From a virus: a stretch of 28,039 nt of DNA. The stretch's first letter is position 1. Each line of letters starts with the position of its first letter. This document shows, in pieces, positions 11,194 through 19,371 of the stretch. The DNA is taken from positions 1 through 28,039 of the IMG/VR virus record IMGVR_UViG_3300020202_000193; one strand, 5' to 3'. The translations under genes were made by a program, and so were the position numbers. Below the pieces are notes generated by a model. That model was not told the origin of the DNA and made no database searches. It saw only the letters and a program-made list of their open reading frames with translations.

Positions 11194-12641
11194 GTCTTTC
11201 ACTGGCACAGAGGGTGGCATGCCTCCCTCCGGACCAGCGTCGCGAATGGCTCATGCGCCAAGAAAAGGACATCCTGGACGAGATCGTCCGGGGAGAGTGG
11301 TGGTGGACCGCCCGCCCCGAGCAGATCCCCCCACCCGGCGACTGGCTCGTACACCTCGTTCTATCCGGGCGTGGCTGGGGGAAGTCCCGAGCCGGCGCGG
11401 AGTGGATCGTCGACCGCACACTCAAGTACCCCCGCGACCGGTCTGGTGCGCCCACCGAACGCTTGGTCATCGGCGAAACCCTCTCCGACGCCAGGTCCAT
11501 CTGCGTCGAAGGGCCGTCCGGCATCCTCCGCGTCCTCGATCGGCGAGGCATCAAGTACAAGTACATCCGCAACCCCAAGCCGAAGATCGTCATCGCTCCG
11601 GGCAGTCTCGACGCCGTCATCTACTTCGGCGGGGCCGACAGCCCCGACGTCGGCCGTGGCTACAACGCCGCCGACGCGTGGCTCGACGAGATCGCCAAGT
11701 GGCAGTATCCGAAAGCGTCGTGGGTGGAAGGCATCATGCCGTCCCTACGTGCCGACCTCATCGGCGATCATCCGCGTGCCTTCGTCACCACCACGCCCAA
11801 GCCGATCGACTTGCTCATGGAGTGGCTGGAACGCCGCGATGGGTCCGTCTCCATCGTGCGGGGCAGCACGTTCGACAACGCCGCCAACCTGTCCTCGCAT
11901 GTGCTTCAGGAGCTGAAGCTACGGTACGAAGGCACCTCCATCGGTCGTCAGGAACTCTACGGGGAGATGCTCGAAGCTCTCGATGGCGTCCTCTTCAAAT
12001 GGGCGGACATCGAAGGTAACCGTGTAAAGATCGGCCCCGAAGTCGTAACTCACCGAACGGTGGGCGTGGACCCCACGCTCAGCTCCGGCGACGAGGAAAA
12101 CAGCAGTCGCTGGGCCACAGACGAAATGGGCGTCGTAGTCGCGTCCCGGGACCACCGGGACCACGTCTATATCGTGGCCGATGAGTCGACGAGGCTCGTC
12201 GGTCGAGAAGCCGCCCTCCATGCTTGGGCTGTCTTTGACCGGTACCAGTGCGATTCGCTCGTCTACGAGGACAACCTCGGTAAGGCTTGGATGCGGCAGG
12301 TCTTCACCGATGCCTACCGTGAACTGCAAAAGCGCGGAGTCTTCCCGGCCGGCAACCACAAGCCACCTATGGCAGAAATCCATGCGAACCAGGGTAAGCA
12401 GCTACGTGCTGAGCCGGTTGGTAACCGATACGAGCAGGGTCGGGTGCACCATATCGGCAAGTTCGAGAAGCTCGAAGCCCAGATGATCCAGTGGGATCCG
12501 GTCAATTCGAAGGAGTCGCCGGACCGTCTGGACGCCATGGTCCATGCCGTTCGACACCTCATGGATGGGGAAAAGCGAGCCGCTCGAATCCTCTCCGCCC
12601 GCAAGGTTTGGCTGCCGACTGCCGGAAACGGCGCTTACTAG
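11190..12641 (+). CDS. terL: Terminase large subunit
   Basis: 483 residues. The packaging motor and head-filling nuclease. ATPase half: Walker A SGRGWGKS (59-66), Walker B AWLDEI (163-168) with the catalytic Glu, and coupling motif TTTPKP (200-205). Nuclease half: the RNase H-like first acidic strand VGVDP (Asp294), the second acidic site VYEDN (Glu360/Asp361) and a late acidic segment SPDRLDAM (Asp445, Asp448). The length is normal for the family. It opens the plus-strand late module. No terminase small subunit is recognisable next to it. The DUF1360-like gene, portal and MuF genes follow in the usual order. Start ATG 11190 lacks a well-placed ribosome site (see the control region just upstream). 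Confidence 0.95.
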   Translation: MSLSLAQRVACLPPDQRREWLMRQEKDILDEIVRGEWWWTARPEQIPPPGDWLVHLVLSGRGWGKSRAGAEWIVDRTLKYPRDRSGAPTERLVIGETLSDARSICVEGPSGILRVLDRRGIKYKYIRNPKPKIVIAPGSLDAVIYFGGADSPDVGRGYNAADAWLDEIAKWQYPKASWVEGIMPSLRADLIGDHPRAFVTTTPKPIDLLMEWLERRDGSVSIVRGSTFDNAANLSSHVLQELKLRYEGTSIGRQELYGEMLEALDGVLFKWADIEGNRVKIGPEVVTHRTVGVDPTLSSGDEENSSRWATDEMGVVVASRDHRDHVYIVADESTRLVGREAALHAWAVFDRYQCDSLVYEDNLGKAWMRQVFTDAYRELQKRGVFPAGNHKPPMAEIHANQGKQLRAEPVGNRYEQGRVHHIGKFEKLEAQMIQWDPVNSKESPDRLDAMVHAVRHLMDGEKRAARILSARKVWLPTAGNGAY

Positions 12642-12660
12642 GGGAGAGGGGGCCTACGAT

Positions 12661-12978
12661 ATGGCCATGCCCGACCCGTTGACACTCATCGTCCTAATGT
12701 TCGCTGTCGCGCGTGTGACCAGGCTTATTGTGGACGATAAGATCAGTCTGCCTATTCGACAGTGGGTATTGCGGAAGTCCGGGGAGGACGGATGGTTCTT
12801 CTACCTGGTGAGCTGCCCCTGGTGCATGGGCATATGGGTGTCTGCCGGGATGACGGCAGTAACGTTCCTGTGGGACAGCCAGATCTGGTTAGCGATCCTT
12901 GTTTTCCTGGCTGTTGCACAGCTGGCGAGCAGCTTGCTGACATTCGAGCCAACGGTCACGGTGAAGAAGGACGAGTGA
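12661..12978 (+). CDS. DUF1360-like small membrane protein
   Basis: 105 residues from ATG 12661 with GGAGAGGGGG upstream. Hydrophobic segments are LTLIVLMFAVARVTRLIV, CMGIWVSAGMTAVTFLW and WLAILVFLAVAQLASSLL. The hallmark R-x-x-R...D...P.R pattern followed by SCPWCMGIWVSAG matches the DUF1360 family as I know it from phages and bacteria. Such genes often sit next to terminase in actinophages, but the role is unknown. The two Cys of CPWC may bind metal or form a disulfide at the membrane face. The stop is 3 nt from the portal start. Confidence 0.8.
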   Translation: MAMPDPLTLIVLMFAVARVTRLIVDDKISLPIRQWVLRKSGEDGWFFYLVSCPWCMGIWVSAGMTAVTFLWDSQIWLAILVFLAVAQLASSLLTFEPTVTVKKDE

Positions 12979-12981
12979 TCG

Positions 12982-14883
12982 ATGGCCTTCCGTAGGACGA
13001 AAGAGTTGGCGGTCATCCCCGAGGTGGCCAACTCCCTTATCGCCTCTGCCGCTCAGGTAAAGCTCAACGATTCTTCCTGGCGGTACTACCGACTACGGGA
13101 CGAGACGTGGCAGATCGAGGCCTGGCGGCTCTACGACTGCATCGGTGAACTCCACTTCGCGGCCGGCTGGGTCGGCTCCGCCTGCTCACGAGTGCGGATC
13201 TACGTCGCTGAAGTCGACGAACTTGGCCGCGTCGGTGGTGAAGTCGAAGACGACGATGAAATCGAAGCCATCTCGGACACCTTGTTCGGTGGGCCGGCCA
13301 GCAAGGCGGAAGCTCTCCGGGCCATCGGTATCGCCCTCACCGTGGCCGGCGAGTGCTACCTGATCGGTCTGGCCAAGAACACCGAGGCCAACCAGGGCAG
13401 CCGCGACAAGTGGCTCGTCGTCGCCCCATCTGAGCTGAAGCGCGTCGGCGACCGTCTTCAGCTGAAGAGGGGTCGGGCTGACTGGCTGGACATCAATCCA
13501 GGCCGTGACATCGTCATCCGGTTGTGGACGCCGCACCCCCGCATGATGGACCTGGCTGACAGTCCTACTCGGGCCGCGACGCCCATCCTCCTGGAGCTGG
13601 AGCGGCTCACCCGGTACGTGTTCAGTCAGATCGACTCCCGGCTGATCGGTGCTGGCATCCTGCCGATCCCGGCCGGCCTGCGGTTCCCGCGTGCTGATGG
13701 CACTACGGGTGACGCCGGTGACCTAATGGTGGAGCTGGCTGAGGCCGCCAAGGCATCCCTGTCCGGTGAGGGCTCGGCGGCCGGCGTGGTGCCGATCCTG
13801 GTGGAGATGCCAGCTGAAGACCTGGCGAATATGCCGGACAAGCCGATTACGTTCGAGTCGGTGATGTCCGAGCACGCACGGGAGCTTCGCGATGAAGCCA
13901 TTCGGCGTCTGGCTCTGGCAATGGACATGCCGCCGGAGGTGCTCTCCGGCACCGGTGAGACCAACCACTTCAATGCTTGGCATGTGGAAGAGTCGGCGGT
14001 CAAGATCCACATCGAACCGTTGATGACCCGGATCTGTGACGGCCTCACCGACGCCTACCTGAAGCCGGCCCTGAAGGCCCTCGACAAGGATCCCGACCGG
14101 TACTGCCTCTGGTTCGACACCGCACCCCTGACTGTCCGGCCGAACCGGCTCCAAGACACCCTTAACCTCTTCGAGCGAGGCATCGTCTCCGCCGAGGCGG
14201 TACGTCGCGCCGGTGACTACAAAGAGTCGATCGACGCCCCCTCACAAGAGGAAGAGAACACCCGGTTCATCAAGGAATTGCTCCTGCGTGACCCGACGCT
14301 GTTCCAAAACGTCGCCATCCGGGAAGCCATCGGCATCGAGATCGAAGAAGTCGACCCGCTCGCGTTGCCGCCGGGTGCTGAAGGTGACCCCAACGCCCCG
14401 GGGCCAGCCCCTCCACCGGCCCCAGAGCGTGCTGTCGATAGTAGCGAGCCTGGTCAGAATTCCCCTGACCTTCCGCGTAATACCCGTCCCCAACGGCAGG
14501 GCGGTACGTCCAATGGACTGATCGCCGGCCTGGAGTACGTCGAGGCGCCGTCGGCCGAGTTGGTCCTTGCCGATGCGGTAGTTCGCCGCGCTCTCCAGGT
14601 GGCCGGGGCTCGGCTGCTAACTCGTGCCCACGTCGAGCAATGGAAGCACGTACCCAAGCACGAACTCCACACCAAGATCAAGGTCAAGGACTACGAACAC
14701 TCCGAGAAGCTGCTCCTCGGCGCCTGGGACGAACTGCCATCCCTTGCCGAGGGGCTTCGCTTCCATGCGCAGCCGAAGATTGAAACAGTCCTCGACAACT
14801 ACTGCACCACCTTGCTGTTGCGTTCTCTGCCGCACTCCCGAGAGTTCCTCAAGGCCTACCTATGTGAGGTGGGCGCCCTGTGA
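12982..14883 (+). CDS. Portal protein
   Basis: 633 residues. Forms the dodecameric ring at the capsid vertex through which DNA enters. Assigned from its place between terminase and the MuF-like gene, its length, and actinophage portal features: the N-terminal SSWRYYRLRDETWQIEAWRL, the acidic insertion after AEVDELGRVGGEV, the conserved centre (VMSEHARELRDEAIRRLALA then MPPEVLSGTGETNHFNAW), and the stem/clip segment EPLMTRICDGLTDAYLKPAL. The last ~170 residues hold a Pro-rich linker (PGAEGDPNAPGPAPPPAP) and an extra helical domain (about residues 515-633). ATG 12982 has GGACGAG upstream. Its stop overlaps the next start. Confidence 0.92.
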   Translation: MAFRRTKELAVIPEVANSLIASAAQVKLNDSSWRYYRLRDETWQIEAWRLYDCIGELHFAAGWVGSACSRVRIYVAEVDELGRVGGEVEDDDEIEAISDTLFGGPASKAEALRAIGIALTVAGECYLIGLAKNTEANQGSRDKWLVVAPSELKRVGDRLQLKRGRADWLDINPGRDIVIRLWTPHPRMMDLADSPTRAATPILLELERLTRYVFSQIDSRLIGAGILPIPAGLRFPRADGTTGDAGDLMVELAEAAKASLSGEGSAAGVVPILVEMPAEDLANMPDKPITFESVMSEHARELRDEAIRRLALAMDMPPEVLSGTGETNHFNAWHVEESAVKIHIEPLMTRICDGLTDAYLKPALKALDKDPDRYCLWFDTAPLTVRPNRLQDTLNLFERGIVSAEAVRRAGDYKESIDAPSQEEENTRFIKELLLRDPTLFQNVAIREAIGIEIEEVDPLALPPGAEGDPNAPGPAPPPAPERAVDSSEPGQNSPDLPRNTRPQRQGGTSNGLIAGLEYVEAPSAELVLADAVVRRALQVAGARLLTRAHVEQWKHVPKHELHTKIKVKDYEHSEKLLLGAWDELPSLAEGLRFHAQPKIETVLDNYCTTLLLRSLPHSREFLKAYLCEVGAL

Positions 14884-15608
14884 CGATGCGCCAGGAACAG
14901 AGGCTATTCACCCAGGTCATCCGAATCCTTGGTGAATTCCTCCAACGCGTCATCGATGCGGTCCTGGGCGCCTACCGACGATTCAGATTGTCTCCAGATC
15001 CGGCAGGGGTCTATGAAGTCGCGCCGTGGTGGAATGGTCAGGTCGATCGCCTGGTTAGCGACGATCTTGAGCAGATTTCCGAAGAGGGTTGGCAAGAAGT
15101 CGTTGAACGGCTCGGTCTGGATGTCCCGTTCATATCGACCGACTCGTTCATCCAGGCACAACTTGCCCTCACGCAGAACCTTCTAGTCCGGATCCCGGAC
15201 GAGGTCTACCACCTCATCTTCGCCGAGATTAACGACGGTGTGAATGACGGCGACGATCCTGACCAGCTCGCCGCCCGCATCGAGGCGGTGTTGTCGATGA
15301 CCAACTCAGAAAGGTGGCCCGAACGTGCCCGGACCATTGCCGTCACGGAAGCGAACCGAGCGAACAACGCTGGGGCGTACGCAGCCGGCCTCCAGTCCGA
15401 GTCAATGGCTGGGATTGGACTACGAAAGCGATGGCTCGCTACGAATGACCAGCGAACCCGACCAGACCACCGACACGCAGACGGACAACTGCAACCCCTC
15501 CGACAGCCATTCAATGTAGGGGGTTGGCCCCTACAATTCCCTGGAGACCCAACCGGGCCTCCCGAGCAGGTCATCTGGTGTAGGTGTGCATTGGTGGTGA
15601 CGGACTGA
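14880..15608 (+). CDS. MuF-like minor head (head morphogenesis) protein
   Basis: 242 residues from GTG 14880, which overlaps the portal stop (GTGA) and has GAGGTGG upstream; ATG 14886 is an alternative. The C-terminal half shows the SPP1 gp7/Mu F signature: RARTIAVTEANRANNAGAYA, KRWLATNDQRTRPDHRHADG, then FPGDPTGPPEQVIWCRCALV, including the typical R..H...G and CRC ending. The N-terminal half is helical. Such proteins bind the portal and enter the head, some being ejected with the DNA. Gene order (portal, MuF, protease) is canonical. Confidence 0.9.
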   Translation: MTMRQEQRLFTQVIRILGEFLQRVIDAVLGAYRRFRLSPDPAGVYEVAPWWNGQVDRLVSDDLEQISEEGWQEVVERLGLDVPFISTDSFIQAQLALTQNLLVRIPDEVYHLIFAEINDGVNDGDDPDQLAARIEAVLSMTNSERWPERARTIAVTEANRANNAGAYAAGLQSESMAGIGLRKRWLATNDQRTRPDHRHADGQLQPLRQPFNVGGWPLQFPGDPTGPPEQVIWCRCALVVTD

Positions 15609-17878
15609 TGGCGATCGACAAGAGCCAAGAGTCGACCCGAACCCTGGTCAATTACTGGACTCGGGGCGAGGGTGCCGCCAAGATTCGCTGGGGGACTGAT
15701 GGCTCATTTAACCGTTGTGTACGTCATCTCACCGGCAAGGTTCGCGACCCGAAGGGTCTATGCGCCGAGCTTCACCATGAAGCTACTGGTGAATGGCCTG
15801 CTGAGAAGAAGGTTGAGTCCACCTCGGATGTCGAAGTATTTGACATCACCGACGAGGAGTGGGCGGGGCTTGCGGCCCTGAACGCCGCGATGAACCCAGC
15901 CGGTGGCATCCGCTATCGAGGCCTGCTCGCCCCGATCGAGAAGCCGACTGGTGACCGGCGCATGTTCGCCGCTAACAGTCTCAGCTTCCGCAAGCTGCCC
16001 CGGCCGGCGAACTTCCAAATCCAGACCTCTTCGGGGCACGCCCAGAGCGTCACCGTCGGCAAGCTGGAACGGGCCTACCTTCAGGACGATGGCTGGTGGG
16101 GAGAGGGTCGATTCCTCGATCCACGTATCGTCCCCGAGGTCACCCGGGCCGTCTACCTACTCAAGGAAGGCGTGATCGGCCCCAGCGTTGATGTCTCCGA
16201 CGTCACCTACGAAATCGTCCCGCATCCCAGCATGAGCGGGGAAAGTGCGGTCCGCTTCACCAAGGGCCAGGTCATGGGTTTCACCCTGGTCTCCTTTCCG
16301 GCCTTCGCTGAAGTGGAAATCCTTGTCGACGATTTTGATATGTTCGATTCGCTGACGGCGGCCGGTATCAACATCGCCTTCGCGGTCAATTCGACCGCCT
16401 GGAAGCGCATGCCACTCGGCCCCCGTGACCAGGACTGGAACGCCGACGACGCCATCGGCCGTCTGGTCGAATGGTCCGGTGGGCAGCCGGCGAAGTTCCG
16501 GACCGCTTTCCTGTATGTCGACGACAAGGGCGAGCCGACCAGCCGGGACTCGTACCGTCTGCCGATCGCCGATGTTGTCGACGGCAAGCTGATCCTCATG
16601 CCGCACGCGGTCTACGCGGCGGCGGCGCTGCTGTCCGGTGCACACGGCGGCCTGCCGAACATCTCCGATCAGGAGAAGGATCGCCTCCGCGACGTCATCA
16701 CCGAGATCTACGCGGTGTTCCAGGAGTCGTGGAGCGATCCCCGGGTGAAGCCGCCGTGGCTGCGTGGCGGCCGGGATCAGCACGGCGAGCCGATCTCCAC
16801 GACCAAGAAGGCGGAGGCGGCAATCGAGCTGCCGCTACTGACGCCCGACGAGGTTCGCGCTTCGGAGGGCTTCGATGACCAGGGTGGTGAGCCGAACATG
16901 GACGAGCCTGACGCCGGGAAGCTGAACCAGGCAGCCCGACGCCAGGCCGCCAGCAAGGGTTGGGCCTTGCCAGATGGTTCATACCCGATCCGGGACGCCG
17001 ATCACCATGGCGCGGAAGACCTCCGCAAGGCCATCCGCGCGGTAGGTCGGGGCAACGCACCCCACGACAAGATTCGAGCGCACATCATGAAGCGAGCACG
17101 TGCCCTCGGCCTGGCCGATGAGATCCCGGACAACTGGACGTCCAGCGGCGACTCCCAGCAGGCAGCTGCCGCCCCCCTCCGCCCCCCTGCAAGCTGGTTC
17201 ACGGACCCGAAGTTGTCCGGGCCTACCCCACTGACCGTCGAGGAAGACGGCCGCGTCTACGGCCACCTGGCGGCCTGGAACGTGTGCCACACCGGCATCG
17301 GCAATCGCTGCATCATCGCCCCGCGCAGTAATGCCGGATACAAGCACTTCAAGGTCGGTAGCCTCCTACTTGACTCCGGGCAGACCATCCCGGTAGGCAA
17401 GATCACCTTGGGAGGCGGGCATGCCGATCCACAGCTGGGATACGTTCCGGCCGCTGAGCATTACGACAATAGCTGCGCGGCCGTCGCAGTTGTTACGTGC
17501 GGCGAGGACAAGCACGGCATTTGGGTTGCCGGTGCGACAGTGGCCGGTCTTAGCGACGAGCGAATCGCTGAACTGCGCCGATCCCCACTGTCCGGGGACT
17601 GGCGACGTATCAACGGCAATCTCGAACTTGTGGCCGCCCTTGCCGTCAATAGTCCCGGCTATCCGGTCCTTCGAGCCTCGGCCGACGACCTGGAAATCGA
17701 CGAGACCCTCCTGGCCGCCGGCATCGTCGTCGCCACGGGTGATGGGGACAACGCGACACCCGAACATCACCTTGAGCTGAGCAAGATTGACCGGCTGAAG
17801 AAACTCGACCAGACCCTCCAGACGCTTGCCCAACGCAACAAGCGGATTCGAGTGAAGTCGCTACTTGGTGAGGAGTAG
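15608..17878 (+). CDS. Multidomain capsid maturation protease
   Basis: 756 residues from ATG 15608 (TGATG overlap with the MuF stop). The open frame back to 15584 has no better site. Order: a Cys/His N-terminal module (NYWTRGEGAAKIRWG, then RCVRHLTGKVRDPKGLCAELHH, about 16-57) common in actinophage head proteases; a protease-like domain (about 102-243: IRYRGLLAPIEKPTGDRRMF to GFTLVSFPAFAEVEI); a segment DSYRLPIADVVDGKLILMPH; a helical DUF6582-like module (about 442-512: ALPDGSYPIRDADHH, AIRAVGRG, RAHIMKRARALG); and a C-terminal domain (VYGHLAAWNVCHTGIGNRC, GHA, AEHYDNS, GIWVAGA, SGDWRRINGNLELVAALAVN). It would trim the capsid protein or scaffold before DNA packaging. Catalytic residues cannot be fixed by eye. 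Confidence 0.85.
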   Translation: MAIDKSQESTRTLVNYWTRGEGAAKIRWGTDGSFNRCVRHLTGKVRDPKGLCAELHHEATGEWPAEKKVESTSDVEVFDITDEEWAGLAALNAAMNPAGGIRYRGLLAPIEKPTGDRRMFAANSLSFRKLPRPANFQIQTSSGHAQSVTVGKLERAYLQDDGWWGEGRFLDPRIVPEVTRAVYLLKEGVIGPSVDVSDVTYEIVPHPSMSGESAVRFTKGQVMGFTLVSFPAFAEVEILVDDFDMFDSLTAAGINIAFAVNSTAWKRMPLGPRDQDWNADDAIGRLVEWSGGQPAKFRTAFLYVDDKGEPTSRDSYRLPIADVVDGKLILMPHAVYAAAALLSGAHGGLPNISDQEKDRLRDVITEIYAVFQESWSDPRVKPPWLRGGRDQHGEPISTTKKAEAAIELPLLTPDEVRASEGFDDQGGEPNMDEPDAGKLNQAARRQAASKGWALPDGSYPIRDADHHGAEDLRKAIRAVGRGNAPHDKIRAHIMKRARALGLADEIPDNWTSSGDSQQAAAAPLRPPASWFTDPKLSGPTPLTVEEDGRVYGHLAAWNVCHTGIGNRCIIAPRSNAGYKHFKVGSLLLDSGQTIPVGKITLGGGHADPQLGYVPAAEHYDNSCAAVAVVTCGEDKHGIWVAGATVAGLSDERIAELRRSPLSGDWRRINGNLELVAALAVNSPGYPVLRASADDLEIDETLLAAGIVVATGDGDNATPEHHLELSKIDRLKKLDQTLQTLAQRNKRIRVKSLLGEE

Positions 17879-17880
17879 AG

Positions 17881-18024
17881 ATGGGTTGCGCCTGCAACGG
17901 GTCAAAGGCCGGTGAAACATACATCGTCACCTTGCCCGACAAAAGCAAAAAGGAAGTGAGCAGCGAAATGGCTGCTCGTACGGAAATCACAAAAGCAGGC
18001 GGCGGATCCTACCGTCGCAAGTAG
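17881..18024 (+). CDS. 47-residue MGCxC protein
   Basis: Starts MGCACNGSKAGETYIVTLPD and ends AGGGSYRRK. The ATG follows the protease stop by 2 nt, with GAGGAG upstream, so it is a real gene though very short. Short actinophage proteins with an N-terminal MGCxC and a C-terminal Gly-rich basic tail are frequently encoded just after the protease. I recognise the type but not a function. The strand-turn-strand centre and paired Cys suggest a metal-bound or disulfide-bound head accessory. Confidence 0.72.
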   Translation: MGCACNGSKAGETYIVTLPDKSKKEVSSEMAARTEITKAGGGSYRRK

Positions 18025-18043
18025 ACAGAGAGGTTAGAGGCCG

Positions 18044-18364
18044 ATGGGCGCTCTTACGATCCGCGATGGCGAGTCCGTCGGCATCGCCGGTGGGGCTCGG
18101 GTAGGTGGTGGCCTTCAGCTCGAAGAGGGCGCCAACGAATTCATGGGCGTGGCCACGTTGGTGAACGGCGCGGTCACCGTCAACAACACCAATGTCACAG
18201 CGAACAGCCGGATCTTCCTCACGGTCCAGACGCCGGGTGGTACGCCGGGTTCCCCGCTCCGCGTCTCGGCCCGCGTACCGGGCACGAGCTTTACAATTTC
18301 CACGGCGGCGGCTGACACCTCGGTCGTCGCCTGGATGATTGTCGAGCCGGCCGGCGCGGCGTGA
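18044..18364 (+). CDS. Small beta-sandwich head decoration-like protein
   Basis: 106 residues. After a Gly-rich N terminus (ESVGIAGGARVGGGLQL) the sequence alternates strands typical of phage surface beta-sandwiches: MGVATLVNGAVTVNNTNVTA, SRIFLTVQTPGG, TSFTISTAAADTSVVAWMIV. The same fold is used in capsid decoration and fibre-tip domains. With its place in the head gene block, a decoration or fibre-tip role is likely. The stop overlaps the next start (GTGA). Confidence 0.7.
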   Translation: MGALTIRDGESVGIAGGARVGGGLQLEEGANEFMGVATLVNGAVTVNNTNVTANSRIFLTVQTPGGTPGSPLRVSARVPGTSFTISTAAADTSVVAWMIVEPAGAA

Positions 18365-18531
18365 TAACGAAGGTTGATGGGGAGCCGCACATCTACCTGT
18401 CAACCGCCTGCCTGCACGGCGAACACGAATACTGCCAATCCGTGACCCGCGTAGATGGCGAGCGGAAGATACCGGCGACATGTAAGTTTTGCGCCGCCCC
18501 ATGTATCTGTGAATGCCATACACATGAATAG
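18361..18531 (+). CDS. Cys/His-rich small zinc-binding protein
   Basis: 56 residues from GTG 18361, overlapping the previous stop by 4 nt. Cys at 17, 25, 41, 44, 48, 50 and 52 and His at 10, 19, 22, 53 and 55: STACLHGEHEYC, then PATCKFCAAPCICECH. The STACLHG...CKFC..PC.C.CH pattern recurs in actinophage genomes close to head genes, where it has no established function. At least two zinc sites are possible. It is the last plus gene before the terminator pair. Confidence 0.78.
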   Translation: MITKVDGEPHIYLSTACLHGEHEYCQSVTRVDGERKIPATCKFCAAPCICECHTHE

Positions 18532-18532
18532 A

Positions 18533-18602
18533 GAAACCCCCGACGGGGACCTGTGCGGTCAACCCTGCCGGGGGTTTCCCCTTCTCTGGGGAGAGAAGTT
18601 TT
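18533..18602. terminator. Double-hairpin terminator of the head operon, usable from both sides
   Basis: GAAACCCCCG (18533-18542) and CGGGGGTTTC (18569-18578) make a perfect 10-bp stem. A second stem, CTTCTCT (18581-18587) with AGAGAAG (18592-18598) and loop GGGG, is followed by TTTTAG. In the plus direction this is a strong intrinsic terminator 2 nt after the last gene. The minus-strand gene ending at 18614 runs into the same structures from the other side. Confidence 0.78.
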
Positions 18603-18613
18603 AGTGGTCGTAC

Positions 18614-18721
18614 CTACGGCTTCTTCATGCCCGGCTTGATCTCGGTGTACTTGCTCACCGACCTACGTCGGCCACCCGAGTTGTCGCAGCTCGGACCGCA
18701 GTTGTAACTGTCTCCCCGCAT
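18614..18721 (-). CDS. 35-residue protein, last gene of the inverted cassette
   Basis: MRGDSYNCGPSCDNSGGRRR, then SVSKYTEIKPGMKKP. The ATG overlaps the upstream stop (TAATG at 18719-18723) and a GGGAAGG run precedes it, which supports translation despite its length. Cys8 and Cys12 with Gly/Asn around them could bind metal. Many phages carry short basic proteins of this kind. Function unknown. Confidence 0.58.
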   Translation of the reverse strand: MRGDSYNCGPSCDNSGGRRRSVSKYTEIKPGMKKP

Positions 18722-18927
18722 TACCTTCCCTTTATGTTGGATGGACCGGAGGAGCCTGACAATCTACCCTCGTGGACTTGGAAGCCCTGCAGGATCCCGG
18801 TGTAGCCGCTGTCCCGGATCGCCTTGAACACGTCCCGGGCAATGTCGTCCGGGTGCTCGGCGAAGTGACGGCGGGCGAACTCGGTCAGGTCGGCCTCGGT
18901 CATCTCTGCGATCTGCTGGTCGGTCAT
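18721..18927 (-). CDS. Small helical protein, 68 residues
   Basis: Starts MTDQQIAEMTEADLTEFARR and continues HFAEHPDDIARDVFKAIRDSGYTG. Two or three helices, acidic at the start and basic at the end. ATG 18927 is preceded by GAGGAGAAC, which itself forms the end of the upstream gene. The stop overlaps the start of the next small gene. No family recognised. Confidence 0.66.
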   Translation of the reverse strand: MTDQQIAEMTEADLTEFARRHFAEHPDDIARDVFKAIRDSGYTGILQGFQVHEGRLSGSSGPSNIKGR

Positions 18928-18930
18928 GGA

Positions 18931-19149
18931 TCAGTTCTCCTCGTCGTTGGTCTGTTCGCGGGCCACAGCAGAAGCCACACCCGCATCGCCCGGCGGTAAG
19001 GATGCGGGCGGGATAGGCGTCGAGAACTCGCTGACGCACGAGCCGCACTCAACGAGTACCCAGTCGCAGTCGGTACCCAGGACCGGATGTGGGCCATCGA
19101 ACCCGCACTCAGGGCACGGGTGGTCAACCAGCACGCCGCCGCCAGACAT
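18931..19149 (-). CDS. Zinc-ribbon protein, 72 residues
   Basis: CPEC (12-15) and CGSC (35-38) form a four-cysteine ribbon, with another Cys at 28. The C-terminal third is low-complexity and ends GVASAVAREQTNDEEN. This ending, and the ribosome site and start that follow it, resemble the end of the upstream fragment (GEAAAVAREKEN), so a short duplication has occurred. ATG 19149 has AAGGAG upstream. Possible regulator or host-factor binder; no evidence beyond the ribbon. Confidence 0.68.
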   Translation of the reverse strand: MSGGGVLVDHPCPECGFDGPHPVLGTDCDWVLVECGSCVSEFSTPIPPASLPPGDAGVASAVAREQTNDEEN

Positions 19150-19151
19150 GA

Positions 19152-19313
19152 TCAGTTCTCCTTCTCGCGAGCAACGGCAGCGGCCTCGCCCGCGTCGATC
19201 TCTTCTCCGGCCAGGCGGCGAATCACCAACCGGTGCTCCCGGTCAAACGATTCCGTCTCCTCCGGTCCGGCATCCAGACCACATGGTGCACAGTTGCCCA
19301 GTACCGCCCCGGC
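19152..19313 (-). pseudogene. Gene fragment without a normal start
   Basis: An open stretch of 53 codons with good codon phase (NCAPCGLDAGPEETESFDRE, then HRLVIRRLAGEEIDAG and AAAVAREKEN) but no ATG, GTG or TTG near its beginning. It is bounded upstream by a TGA inside the large hairpin. The only usable start is a GTG that would give about 24 residues (VIRRLAGEE and on). The C-terminal end duplicates that of the next gene. Probably the remnant of a gene whose front was replaced, perhaps by the hairpin or tRNA segment. Confidence 0.42.
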
Positions 19314-19335
19314 TCATCGATCGGGGCGGTACTGG
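19298..19335 (-). terminator. 13-bp stem downstream of the tRNA
   Basis: CCAGTACCGCCCC (19298-19310) and GGGGCGGTACTGG (19323-19335) are perfect inverted repeats with a 12-nt loop. It begins 36 nt past the 3' end of the tRNA on the minus strand. It could end or process the tRNA transcript. No U-tract follows. Confidence 0.6.
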
Positions 19336-19371
19336 CGGCAGGGATACGTTGGAATGACACACCCCACGCCG

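Noticed and set aside
16157-16783. 208-residue minus-strand frame
   Set aside because: Antisense to the maturation protease and without a ribosome site.
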